From: Clostridium_Z sp040797585
GTDB taxonomy: Bacteria > Bacillota > Clostridia > Clostridiales > Clostridiaceae
Direction: 5' to 3'
Length of the DNA: 16,949 bases
NCBI RefSeq assembly: GCF_040797585.1
Contig: NZ_JBFNEO010000039.1
Span: 1-16,949 of the forward strand
Position numbers and translations under genes: made by a program. Below, in pieces: positions 1-6,734 of this stretch. Below the pieces are notes generated by a model, which was given only the letters and a program-made list of their open reading frames with translations, searched no databases and was not told the origin of the DNA. The first letter of the stretch is position 1. Every line of letters begins with the position of its first letter.

Positions 1-103
1 CAACCATCTAAAGGTTAGATGAGTTAATCTAGGGGCGTAGCAACTGTTATCCCCCGCCTTTCAAGAGAATGGGGTGTTACAGCTTTTGTTGCCATCAGAT
101 AAA
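1..103 (-). repeat. Structured intergenic repeat, copy A (cut by the window edge)
   Basis: Read on the minus strand it starts TTATCTGATGGC at 102-91, continues through the inner hairpin with loop TCTTGAAA, then ATAACAGTTGCTACGCC and the CATCTAA/TTAGATG hairpin, and runs off the window at base 1. It is the same element as the copies at 11591, 11830 and 14708. Its outer stem is the weakest of the five: the left arm (CAACAAAAGCTGT region) has several mismatches to the right arm, so this copy is decaying. Its left end merges with the T-tract of the terminator of the cation-efflux gene. Confidence 0.85.
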
Positions 104-147
104 AAATATACCTATTTAAAGAAGTTAATTCCTTTAAATAGGTATAT
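101..147 (-). terminator. Rho-independent terminator of the cation-efflux gene
   Basis: Perfect 16-bp inverted repeat, arms 106-121 and 132-147 with a 10-nt loop. On the minus strand it is followed at once by six T residues (106-101). It lies 36 bp past the stop codon of the cation-efflux gene. The T-tract is also the first part of repeat copy A. Confidence 0.8.
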
Positions 148-182
148 ATATCTTAAAATAATAAATATCTAAATTACTTATA

Positions 183-1052
183 TCAATTTGGATTAAAAGG
201 ATTTATATGAACCATACAATGTTTAACATTATTATTCTCTTCGATCTTTCTATGAATCTCTATGGCTATATTATGTGATTCTTCTACTGTAAGATTTTTA
301 TTCACTGATACCTCTACATCTACATATAGAGTATTTACATGTATCCTTGTCTTTATTGTATCTATTCTTTCAACCCCTTGAATTTCTAATATTTCCTTAG
401 TTATCTTCTCTATTACAATATCATCTGCTGACTTATCTACAATCTCATGGGTACCTTGTTTTAATATGTCTATGGCTACTTTAACTATTACCATAGATAT
501 AATTATTGAAACCATAGGATCTAAAATAGGAAATCCTCTTCTTGCTCCTACTATACCTATTAAAGCCCCCACTGAGGATATAGCATCTGATCTATGATGC
601 CATGCATCTGCTTTCATAGATGTACTATTTATAGAATTAGCATATTTTATAGTATACCAATACATCCATTCCTTAACTATTATGGATATAACAGCCCCAA
701 CTATGGCTATTGATTTTGGCTCAATATAATTACCACTTAGGATTGTTTTAACTCCTGAATAGCCAATTCCTAAAGCAACTAATAGCAATAACATTCCAAG
801 AAAAATAGAAGCTAGACTTTCTATTTTTTCATGGCCATAGGGATGACATTTATCTTCTGGCTTACTAGATAGCTTAAGTCCTATGATAACCCCTATAGTT
901 GTGAGCACATCAGATAAAGAATGTATTCCATCAGCAATCATTCCAGTACTCTTTCCTAAAATACCTATTAAAGTTTTTACTAAAAATAAAATTATATTGA
1001 TAATAATTGTTATAATGCTTATTCTTATTCCTAAAGTTTTTTCCTTACTCAT
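183..1052 (-). CDS. Cation diffusion facilitator (CDF) metal exporter
   Basis: Proton-coupled efflux of a divalent metal (Zn, Fe or Mn) across the cytoplasmic membrane. The 289-residue protein has the family layout: TM helices over about residues 10-200 and a cytoplasmic ferredoxin-like C-terminal domain (about 205-289, ending in a VHINPFNPN tail). Metal-site residues are visible in TM2 (H44-x3-D48, in ADGIHSLSD) and TM5 (H152-x3-D156, in ADAWHHRSD), plus the loop motif HPYGHEKIE at 70-78. The start chosen is the ATG at 1052, since GGAGGG sits 5 bases before it; the reading frame extends six codons further (to 1070) without a matching ribosome site. It is divergent from the ferritin-like gene at 1230, with a Fur-like box between. 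The metal cannot be fixed from motifs alone; iron or manganese is plausible from context. Confidence 0.93.
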   Translation of the reverse strand: MSKEKTLGIRISIITIIINIILFLVKTLIGILGKSTGMIADGIHSLSDVLTTIGVIIGLKLSSKPEDKCHPYGHEKIESLASIFLGMLLLLVALGIGYSGVKTILSGNYIEPKSIAIVGAVISIIVKEWMYWYTIKYANSINSTSMKADAWHHRSDAISSVGALIGIVGARRGFPILDPMVSIIISMVIVKVAIDILKQGTHEIVDKSADDIVIEKITKEILEIQGVERIDTIKTRIHVNTLYVDVEVSVNKNLTVEESHNIAIEIHRKIEENNNVKHCMVHINPFNPN

Positions 1053-1162
1053 TAAACCCTCCATTATCAATTGATTTCAGTTTGTTCATATGACTTATTA
1101 ACTATAATATGCTTGTAACCGCATTTTGTTTACTTATTTTTCACTACAATTTATTCTCAATT

Positions 1163-1181
1163 GATAATGATAATTCAAATT
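1163..1181. promoter_or_regulatory. Fur-like box in the divergent intergenic region
   Basis: GATAATGATAATTCAAATT matches the classic 19-bp Fur consensus at 14 of 19 positions; the first 12 are identical and the second half is poor. It lies upstream of the ferritin-like gene at 1230, next to a possible -10 (TATACT, 1191-1196). In such AT-rich DNA chance matches are common, so this is tentative. Confidence 0.35.
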
Positions 1182-1229
1182 AATAATAATTATACTAATT
1201 CTGCACAAAATATAAAGAGGTGATTTTTT

Positions 1230-1640
1230 ATGAGTAATGATATAAATGATTTTATAAGAGGAGTTTATATGGGAGTAGACACTTTTTCTAATTTAGCAGA
1301 AAAATGTGATGACCCAGCTTTAAAATCCTTATTAACTGAAACTTCTTTAATGTATGAAAAGCACAAAAATACCCTAAAAAGCAAACTAAAAGATGATGGT
1401 ATAGAAACCACTAATACTTCTGGGATTTTTGGTAAGGTTACAGAAACCATATATGAAATAAAGAGTATGTTTAGCAATAATCCAGAGGAAATAAGGAGTG
1501 AAGCTAAAAGATCTCTTAAAACTGGTATAGAAATGAGTGAAAGATTTCTAAGCTCTTATGAAAGAGGAGATAACGAAACTACTCTTCTTATAAAAGGGAT
1601 AATCGAAGATAGTAAATCTATGCTACAAAAATATGATTAA
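1230..1640 (+). CDS. DUF2383 ferritin-like four-helix protein
   Basis: A 136-residue all-helical soluble protein and the only plus-strand gene of the window. The pattern (INDFIRGVYMGVDTF helix, helix to KSKLKDDG, helix around the GIF segment, and C-terminal helix ending MLQKYD) resembles DUF2383/PA2169-type proteins, which fold as ferritin-like four-helix bundles and are often linked to stress or sporulation. Function is not established for the family, and I see no clear di-iron ExxH pair. Start: AGAGGTGA lies 6-7 bases before ATG 1230. It is divergent from a CDF exporter, with a possible Fur box between, which would fit a metal-stress role (inference). No signal peptide or membrane segment. 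Confidence 0.75.
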   Translation: MSNDINDFIRGVYMGVDTFSNLAEKCDDPALKSLLTETSLMYEKHKNTLKSKLKDDGIETTNTSGIFGKVTETIYEIKSMFSNNPEEIRSEAKRSLKTGIEMSERFLSSYERGDNETTLLIKGIIEDSKSMLQKYD

Positions 1641-1719
1641 ACTCTATTAAAGTTATGAATTTTAAATAGTGTATACAATTATTTTTTATTAAAAACACTA
1701 TATTACTTTTAATTCTTAA

Positions 1720-1760
1720 AGTAAATAAACATAGAATGTAATCTTCTATGTTTATTTACT
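1720..1760. terminator. Bidirectional terminator between convergent genes
   Basis: Perfect 17-bp inverted repeat, arms 1720-1736 and 1744-1760, loop 7. It lies between the ends of the plus-strand DUF2383 gene and the minus-strand GntR gene, and its right arm contains the GntR stop codon. Flanking T-runs are short on both sides, so strength is uncertain. Confidence 0.65.
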
Positions 1761-2378
1761 AGATTTTATGTACTTTTCTACTGTTCCTAGAACCTCATCA
1801 CTACCAACATATACTATTATGTCCTCTTCTTTTATAACAAAATAAGGTCCTGGAGATAAAAATATTTCCTCTCCTCTTTTTATTCCAACTATAGTTGCCT
1901 TTGTGTTATGCCAAAAGTTTATTTCTCCTATGGAATTTCCAACGATTATACTTCCACTCTCCACCTTACTCTCAAAGGTGGCTATAAATCCATTACTTCT
2001 TATATTTGATGAATACTCAATTAGCTTCTCTATATTTTTCTCGAGCTTACTATCTATAAGGCTTCTTTCTTTAATAAGATTAAAGGTATCTACTTTTAAA
2101 TTATTAAAATCACTTTTAGTTTTAAATTTTCCTAGAAACTCCTTTGCCTTATCCTTGCTTTTAATAATTATCCCACTTTTTTCTGTTACTTCTACTACCT
2201 CTGTATCCTTTAAAAGAGCTACAGCTCTTCTTATAGTCTCTGGAGATACATTATATATGCTAACAAGTGTAGATCTTCCACTTATTCTTTCCCCTTCATG
2301 AAATTCTCCATTAGATATCCTATAAGCTATATCCACAGCTATCTTTATATAGCTTGGCATACTAATCCTTTTAGCCAT
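1752..2378 (-). CDS. GntR-type regulator with C-terminal RCK_C (TrkA-C) domain, BusR-like
   Basis: DNA-binding regulator of about 208 residues. Residues about 7-75 are a GntR winged helix (GRSTLVSIYNVSPETIRRAV spans the recognition region). A helical linker of about 50 residues follows, then an RCK_C domain from about 126 to the end. This architecture and length match BusR of lactic acid bacteria, a repressor of osmolyte uptake that uses RCK_C to bind c-di-AMP; the ligand here is inferred from the family. Two starts are possible: ATG 2384 is only 3 bases from AAAGGAG, while ATG 2378 is 9 bases away and is preferred. No potassium or osmolyte transporter is adjacent, so targets are probably elsewhere plus itself: repeated TACCTAAATT boxes lie just upstream. 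Confidence 0.85.
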   Translation of the reverse strand: MAKRISMPSYIKIAVDIAYRISNGEFHEGERISGRSTLVSIYNVSPETIRRAVALLKDTEVVEVTEKSGIIIKSKDKAKEFLGKFKTKSDFNNLKVDTFNLIKERSLIDSKLEKNIEKLIEYSSNIRSNGFIATFESKVESGSIIVGNSIGEINFWHNTKATIVGIKRGEEIFLSPGPYFVIKEEDIIVYVGSDEVLGTVEKYIKSSK

Positions 2379-2400
2379 TTCCATCTACTCCTTTACTGTA

Positions 2401-2510
2401 TACCTAAATTGAATTTTATCATAAAGCTTATAATTTTAAAACATATTTAATAAGTAAATTCTTTGTAATATGACTCTTACCTAAATTAGAATTCAATCTA
2501 ATTTAGGTAA
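2401..2510. promoter_or_regulatory. Candidate operators of the BusR-like regulator
   Basis: TACCTAAATT occurs at 2401-2410 and again at 2478-2487; its reverse complement is at 2500-2509. The last two form a perfect 14-bp inverted repeat (2477-2490 and 2497-2510, 6-base spacer). On the minus strand, AATTC(T)AATTTAGGTA is nearly identical at the proximal and distal sites. There is no T-run, so the palindrome is not a terminator. Position upstream of the regulator suggests autoregulation. Confidence 0.5.
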
Positions 2511-2551
2511 TGTTATATTCCCATGAGTTTCTATGCAAAAATAATTATAAT

Positions 2552-2585
2552 ATAATAAAAATGACACTCAAATTTAATGAGTGCC
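2552..2585 (-). terminator. Terminator of the CDP-alcohol phosphatidyltransferase gene
   Basis: Short hairpin (TGAGTG at 2578-2583 with CACTCA at 2565-2570) right after the stop codon. On the minus strand it is followed by ATTTTTATTATA. Confidence 0.65.
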
Positions 2586-2589
2586 TTAA

Positions 2590-3177
2590 TTACTTATCTA
2601 GTATCTTTTTTGCCTCTAACATTCTCTGAAGGGCAGTAATTATTATCATTAATGAAAATACATTGGTTATATAGCTAATATATTCAGTAAATATAATCAT
2701 AAGAGAAAATAATATAAACCCTTCTGTTCTCTCTGCAATTCCAGCTTGATAATAAAAGGATTTTATGCCCTTCTTTTCACTTAAGGCTCCCACTGTTAAG
2801 AATATAGTCATGGATATCAATATGCACATGGTTAATACTATAAGATTCATTCTTATACCCTCAAACTTTAAGGCTAGCGCCATTATAACTGATAATTCTA
2901 CAAGTCTATCAAAAGTTATATCCATCAAAGTACCAAAGGCAGTGGTATTTTTGCTTTTCCTTGCCATGGCACCATCTACAGCATCTAAATATCCAGATAT
3001 CCAAAGAATTATAACAGCTAAATATTTCCTATCAAAATATATAAACATAAAGGTTGATATTCCTATTAAAAGAGCAAGTATGGTTACGTGATTTGCCTTA
3101 AGGTTCATCTTAATAAAAAATTTTGCCCCTAGATTTATTAATGGATTAACATATTTTCTACCGTATGTATCTAACAT
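2590..3177 (-). CDS. CDP-alcohol phosphatidyltransferase family protein
   Basis: Integral membrane enzyme that transfers a phosphatidyl group from CDP-diacylglycerol (or a related CDP-lipid) to an alcohol. The 195-residue protein has about six TM helices and a complete catalytic motif: D65-x2-D68-G-x2-A72-R73, then G82-x3-D86-x3-D90, in DAVDGAMAR...GTLMDITFD. The segment YYQAGIAERTEGF (about 143-155) is typical of the phosphatidylinositol-phosphate/archaetidylinositol-phosphate synthase-like branch, but the acceptor alcohol cannot be read from the sequence. Start supported by GGGAGG 6 bases upstream. It stands alone, 257 bp downstream of a VTT gene, with a long hairpin between them and its own terminator. 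Confidence 0.9.
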   Translation of the reverse strand: MLDTYGRKYVNPLINLGAKFFIKMNLKANHVTILALLIGISTFMFIYFDRKYLAVIILWISGYLDAVDGAMARKSKNTTAFGTLMDITFDRLVELSVIMALALKFEGIRMNLIVLTMCILISMTIFLTVGALSEKKGIKSFYYQAGIAERTEGFILFSLMIIFTEYISYITNVFSLMIIITALQRMLEAKKILDK

Positions 3178-3255
3178 TCTTTTCCTCCCATGAATTGATT
3201 CTAATCTTTAGATATATTTTTTAGTTAAAAAATATATGGTTTTAGCTTAAATCTT

Positions 3256-3311
3256 AACTTATACATGCACTACTTAAAACCTTAGATTTTAAGCAGTGCA
3301 TAAGATAAGTT
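3256..3311. repeat. Long imperfect hairpin upstream of the phosphatidyltransferase gene
   Basis: Arms 3256-3279 and 3287-3311 pair over 24-25 bp with only a few mismatches and a 7-base loop. It lies between the VTT gene ending at 3435 and the next start at 3177. There is no T-run on either strand, so it may be an mRNA processing or stability structure, or a weak terminator. Its core CTTAAAACCTTA recurs at 5448-5459. Confidence 0.55.
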
Positions 3312-3434
3312 TTGAATCAAAAATCCTATATATAGAGTTCTTAAGATAAATCCTATTTTATAAACTTAAAATTCCATGGATAAATCAATAAGAAATTATA
3401 TGTATAAACTAACTTTTAGGCTCAAAATCCTATA

Positions 3435-4097
3435 CTAATCTTTTAACTCCTTGTTTAAAAATCCTTTTTTCAAAAATATAGATATTACAACAAGTCCTAT
3501 TAACATAGCTATGGATATATAAAAGCTACTTTCTCCTATATTAACCCACTGAGCTCCTATGTTTGTAAATACTAGGATTCCTGGTATGGTTCCTATTAAT
3601 GTAGCCAATAAAAAATCCTTATATTTTATACTAGTAAGTCCTGCTCCATAACTTATAACATCGAAGGGAAATAAAGGTATAAGTCTTAATAAAATTATTA
3701 TACTAAATCCCTTATCTTCTATAATTTTTTCTAACTTATCTAATTTATTCTTTGCAATACTCTTTATAAAATCCCTACCTAAAATCTTAGATATATAAAA
3801 AGATATACTTCCACCAATCATAGCTCCAATAGTTGTATATATATACCCCTCCATAAGTCCAAATAACATTCCCCCTGTTATCGCAAGAATAGAGTCTGGA
3901 AAAAGGGTTAATGGTACTAAGGCAAACATTATAATATATATAACTGGAGCTAGCGGTCCATAAGACTTAACAAAGTCTTCTATATCCTTTGGGGAATTCC
4001 CTGAAAATATATTAAACTCATTTATAATAAGTATAATTCCTATTAAAATAATAACACTTAATAAAATCTTTAGTATCTTTATATTTTTCTCCTTCAT
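3435..4097 (-). CDS. VTT-domain (TVP38/TMEM64, DedA-like) membrane protein 1
   Basis: A 220-residue polytopic protein with an N-terminal TM helix (about 8-27), a VTT domain and a final TM helix. Typical motifs are the GGMLFGLMEGY turn, GRDF after the re-entrant region, and RLIPLFPFDVISYGAGLTS. VTT/DedA family members include lipid scramblases and undecaprenyl-phosphate flippases; the substrate here is unknown. Start: AGGAGG a few bases before ATG 4097. It begins 16 bp after the end of the Fe-S gene, so the two are almost certainly one operon. It is a paralogue of the VTT protein at 5571 (shared FDV-SY-AGLTS core). Confidence 0.9.
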   Translation of the reverse strand: MKEKNIKILKILLSVIILIGIILIINEFNIFSGNSPKDIEDFVKSYGPLAPVIYIIMFALVPLTLFPDSILAITGGMLFGLMEGYIYTTIGAMIGGSISFYISKILGRDFIKSIAKNKLDKLEKIIEDKGFSIIILLRLIPLFPFDVISYGAGLTSIKYKDFLLATLIGTIPGILVFTNIGAQWVNIGESSFYISIAMLIGLVVISIFLKKGFLNKELKD

Positions 4098-4113
4098 AAT
4101 TCCTCCTTTAAAC

Positions 4114-5241
4114 TTAATCTTTTGAGCTTATTCTTTTAGCATTATATCTGTTAGTCCATTTTCTTAAAGTTCCTGTAATGTCTTGAGTTAATTTTTCTCC
4201 ACTTATAACCTTAGGATTAAATAAAAAGTCTAGTATGTGAAGAGAGTTTTTCCCTCCTCTTATCATGGATTCAACACAGGACTCACAATAGGAAACTATA
4301 TAATCTGCCTCTGTCTCTCTAGCTCTCTTATTCATCTGAGTTAAAGCTAATTTATTATTAGTTACACAAACCATTCCTCCAGCTCCGCAACACTGAGTCT
4401 TGTCCCTATTTTTCTCAAATTCTATTATATTTACTCTAAGGTCCTTTAATATATTTCGTACACTTTCATGGATTTCTTTTTCCTCCCTAATAGGGCAAGG
4501 ATCATGTAGAGCAAAGGTTTCCTTTAAATTCTTATATCTCCCTTTAAGCTCTTTTGGAACCCCTTTCTTATCTATCACATTCCACAAGGACGTTACCTTA
4601 ACACTACTATTACTCTCAATGGTTTTATAGCAATTCTCACAAGCTACAATAACCTCTTCTATGTTATTATCCTCTATGATTTTATTAAGCCTTGAAGAAT
4701 ACCCTTTAAATCCTTCTATATCTCCCATATCTAAGGTAGGTTTACCACAGCATTGAAATAACATAGAGATATTATCTGTTACATTTTCTAGATATCTATA
4801 TGTATTTAAAACTATATTAGGATCATAAGCACTTAAACTACATCCTGGTATAAATATTCTTTTTATATTATTCTTTTTAATCTTTGATGTAAATATTGGT
4901 GAAAAACTATTTTTCTGATGAAACTTAATAGTATTATATCCTAAACTTTTAAGTTCCTTCTTATCATTTTTAAATATATCTTCTCTTGAATTAAAAAATA
5001 CCTCTTTAAGATCTATTTCCTTAGGACATTCCATTACACATCTATTGCAGAGCATACAGGAAAAAGCCATGTTCTTATCTATTTTATTCTCATTTATAAT
5101 GCTACCTAAAAGTTCTTTAGGAGAGTCTATAAATTCATCCATCATGGGACATACTTTTACACATATTTTACAGTCTATACACTGTCTTTCACTACTCTCT
5201 ATCTTATCTATTAAAGTTTTACTTAACTTAGCTTTATTCAT
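4114..5241 (-). CDS. Two-[4Fe-4S], CCG-domain oxidoreductase subunit (HdrD/GlpC/LutA-like)
   Basis: A 375-residue cytoplasmic electron-transfer protein. Residues 21-31 (CIDCKICVKVC) and 62-72 (CMLCNRCVMEC) are two ferredoxin-type [4Fe-4S] sites. Two cysteine-rich CCG domains follow: the first with C134, C164-C165-G and C201-x2-C204; the second with C249, C284-C285-G and C319-x2-C322. This is the layout of heterodisulfide reductase subunit D, GlpC and lactate-utilisation iron-sulfur subunits, which pass electrons to or from a partner flavoprotein or the membrane pool. No flavin or dehydrogenase partner gene is adjacent, which is odd; the flanking genes are both VTT membrane proteins. Start: GAGGGAG 7 bases before the ATG. 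A long folded leader lies upstream (5272-5400). Confidence 0.88.
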   Translation of the reverse strand: MNKAKLSKTLIDKIESSERQCIDCKICVKVCPMMDEFIDSPKELLGSIINENKIDKNMAFSCMLCNRCVMECPKEIDLKEVFFNSREDIFKNDKKELKSLGYNTIKFHQKNSFSPIFTSKIKKNNIKRIFIPGCSLSAYDPNIVLNTYRYLENVTDNISMLFQCCGKPTLDMGDIEGFKGYSSRLNKIIEDNNIEEVIVACENCYKTIESNSSVKVTSLWNVIDKKGVPKELKGRYKNLKETFALHDPCPIREEKEIHESVRNILKDLRVNIIEFEKNRDKTQCCGAGGMVCVTNNKLALTQMNKRARETEADYIVSYCESCVESMIRGGKNSLHILDFLFNPKVISGEKLTQDITGTLRKWTNRYNAKRISSKD

Positions 5242-5271
5242 ATCTTACTCCCTCTTTCATAACTTCAAATA

Positions 5272-5400
5272 GACTCCTCTTATAGGGTTCCTAGGTAATA
5301 TCGTAGCTTATCCCTACCTTAAAAGTCTAATTTACCAATGAATAACCCACAGGTATAAGTTAGCTTTTAAGAAAGAAGCCCTATAAAATAATCCTTACTC
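5272..5400 (-). ncRNA. Candidate structured 5' leader (cis-regulatory RNA) of the Fe-S gene
   Basis: On the minus strand a closing stem TTATAGGGcTTC / GAACCCTATAA (11 bp, one bulge) encloses about 100 nt. Inside are a second stem CTTAAAAGCTAA / TTAGaCTTTTAAG (12 bp, one bulge) and a short GGTA/TACC or alternative GTAG/CTAC stem. The 3' arm of the closing stem ends about 35 nt before the start codon. I could not match it to a riboswitch class I know. It is called from pairing alone. Confidence 0.4.
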
Positions 5401-5534
5401 TAAACTAATTTAGATTTATTATCTTTAGAAATCTGATTATCTGCACCTTAAAACCTTAAGCTTTGTGTAAATCTATCATAAAATTTAGCTACCACAATAG
5501 GTAAAGCTAGAATATAAATATTCCACATAGAAAC

Positions 5535-5561
5535 ATGGATTGCTCTCTTAAAGCAATCCAT
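5535..5561 (-). terminator. Hairpin terminator of VTT gene 2
   Basis: Perfect 10-bp stem ATGGATTGCT (5535-5544) with AGCAATCCAT (5552-5561), loop 7, starting 10 bp past the stop codon. The following minus-strand T-run (GTTTCTATGT) is weak. Confidence 0.6.
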
Positions 5562-5570
5562 ATTCTTAAA

Positions 5571-6272
5571 TTATTTACTTTTCTGTCTCTCATTCCACAT
5601 CTTTTTCACAACAAATATTAAAATGGACAAAGCAAATAAAGTTAGTAATCCAAAGACCATCATCTTAGCTCCCCCTACTAACATTCCTCCAACGTAAGAA
5701 TATATTATGGTAGCAGGAAGTTGTCCAATACCTGTCGCTATAAAAAAGGGGATAAATGTCATAGATGTAAGACCTGCTGCGTAGCTTACCACATCAAAGG
5801 ATATAAAAGGCAATAGCCTTGCTATAAGTATTGTATGTTTTCCATATCTATTAAAGAAATCATCTATATTATCTAATGCAAACTTACTTGTAAGTTTCTC
5901 TGCAGTACTTCTTCCTAAAAGTTTAGCTATATAAAAGCAAAGAGCTGCCCCTGTCATAGAACTTACCCAAGAGAGAATTGCTCCCTTCCACCATCCAAAT
6001 AATCCGGCATTAACAAAAGTTATCATAAATGATGGCAGTGGCGCTGCAATGGATTGTAATATCATCAATAAAAAAGATATTATTGGCGCCCACATTCCAA
6101 AGGATAATATGTATTCCTTTAAGGCTTCCAAATCTAACATACTTAAATAAAGTACCATTTGATTTATAGTTTCATTAACTGGTTTTACAAATAAATATAT
6201 AAATACTATTGTAAGTAATACTAATATTTTTATCCAAAAGGATTTATTAAACTTTATTATATCTTCACACAT
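5571..6272 (-). CDS. VTT-domain (TVP38/TMEM64, DedA-like) membrane protein 2
   Basis: A 233-residue polytopic protein of the same family as the gene at 3435. TM helix at about 13-30, VTT domain about 55-200 with GLFGWWKGAI, the GRS turn after FYIAKLLGR, and RLLPFISFDVVSYAAGLTS, then a last TM helix and a basic tail. Likely moves or scrambles a lipid or lipid-linked molecule (family inference). The start is forced: an in-frame TAA lies two codons upstream and no other start occurs nearby. The only ribosome-site-like sequence, AAAGG, touches the ATG directly, so initiation may be weak or leader-dependent. It ends 329 bp before the Fe-S gene. Confidence 0.9.
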   Translation of the reverse strand: MCEDIIKFNKSFWIKILVLLTIVFIYLFVKPVNETINQMVLYLSMLDLEALKEYILSFGMWAPIISFLLMILQSIAAPLPSFMITFVNAGLFGWWKGAILSWVSSMTGAALCFYIAKLLGRSTAEKLTSKFALDNIDDFFNRYGKHTILIARLLPFISFDVVSYAAGLTSMTFIPFFIATGIGQLPATIIYSYVGGMLVGGAKMMVFGLLTLFALSILIFVVKKMWNERQKSK

Positions 6273-6599
6273 CCTTTAAATTATTTTCTATAATTCTTCT
6301 ATATTCTAATAATTCATAGAAGTAAGTATGATTTTTTAAGTATATTTTTATATTTCTTTTTTATTTATAAATAATCCACATGATAATGGAAGCTAAATCA
6401 TAAGTTTCCATTACTTAAGACATATTCAAAGGTTGAATTTTTAAATAGTTTATCTATATATAATATAAATTTAAAAATTTCCTATTAAATTATATCAAAT
6501 ATATATGATAGATGTTATAGAAAATATAAATACATATTTTATTATCTATTATTATATCTTATAGCATATTATTAGAAATTTTTATCTAATAATATAAAT

Positions 6600-6674
6600 T
6601 TATCTTATGGCTAGGAGCTATACATACCCATCCTCGTGTAAGGTTGGAGATAACAGTTGCTACGCCCTAGATTA
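6600..6674 (+). repeat. Structured intergenic repeat, copy B (truncated)
   Basis: Begins TTATCTTATGGCTAGGAGCT and runs through the inner hairpin (loop TCGTGTAA, the same loop subtype as copy E) to TACGCCCTAGATTAA. The whole 3' half, which carries the second hairpin and the GATTCGTTCTATA end in full copies, is absent. The outer stem has two mismatches. Confidence 0.75.
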
Positions 6675-6721
6675 AAGAAGCCTTCATATGTAACTTGTAA
6701 TACATATGAAGGCTTCTTTAA
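6672..6721. terminator. Strong bidirectional hairpin at the end of the patatin gene
   Basis: Perfect 21-bp inverted repeat, arms 6672-6692 and 6701-6721, loop 8. T-rich on both sides (plus: CTTCTTTAATTTT). It serves the patatin gene on the minus strand and abuts the broken end of repeat copy B on the plus strand. Confidence 0.75.
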
Positions 6722-6734
6722 TTTTAATAATAGA

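Larger units (their letters stand above)
5242..5570. other. Intergenic region with a folded leader before the Fe-S gene
   Basis: 329 bp without a gene. Right to left it holds the end-hairpin of the VTT gene (5535-5561), a minor hairpin near 5495-5520, an 8-bp stem enclosing a CTTAA/TTAAG hairpin (about 5413-5478), and the larger folded leader at 5272-5400. No convincing open frame. Confidence 0.6.
6273..6734. other. Intergenic region: AT-rich hairpins, repeat copy B and a shared terminator
   Basis: 462 bp without a gene. It contains an 8-bp stem (6384-6391 with 6406-6413), a very AT-rich stretch, an 11-bp perfect stem (6566-6576 with 6585-6595), repeat copy B from 6600, and a 21-bp terminator stem at 6672-6721. 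Confidence 0.6.

Noticed and set aside
883..1074. Plus-strand frames antisense to the CDF, GntR, phosphatidyltransferase and Fe-S genes
   Set aside because: Low-complexity hydrophobic shadows opposite genes with clear family motifs, without ribosome sites.
2477..2510. Terminator upstream of the GntR-type regulator
   Set aside because: The palindrome is perfect but not followed by a T-run on either strand, and no gene ends nearby; an operator is more likely.
5272..5400. M-box magnesium riboswitch, because of the GCTACGAT segment
   Set aside because: The M-box 5' domain and spacing are absent; only a short segment resembles its 3' end.
6273..6600. A small gene in the AT-rich region
   Set aside because: Stops occur in every frame at short intervals and no ribosome site precedes a start codon.
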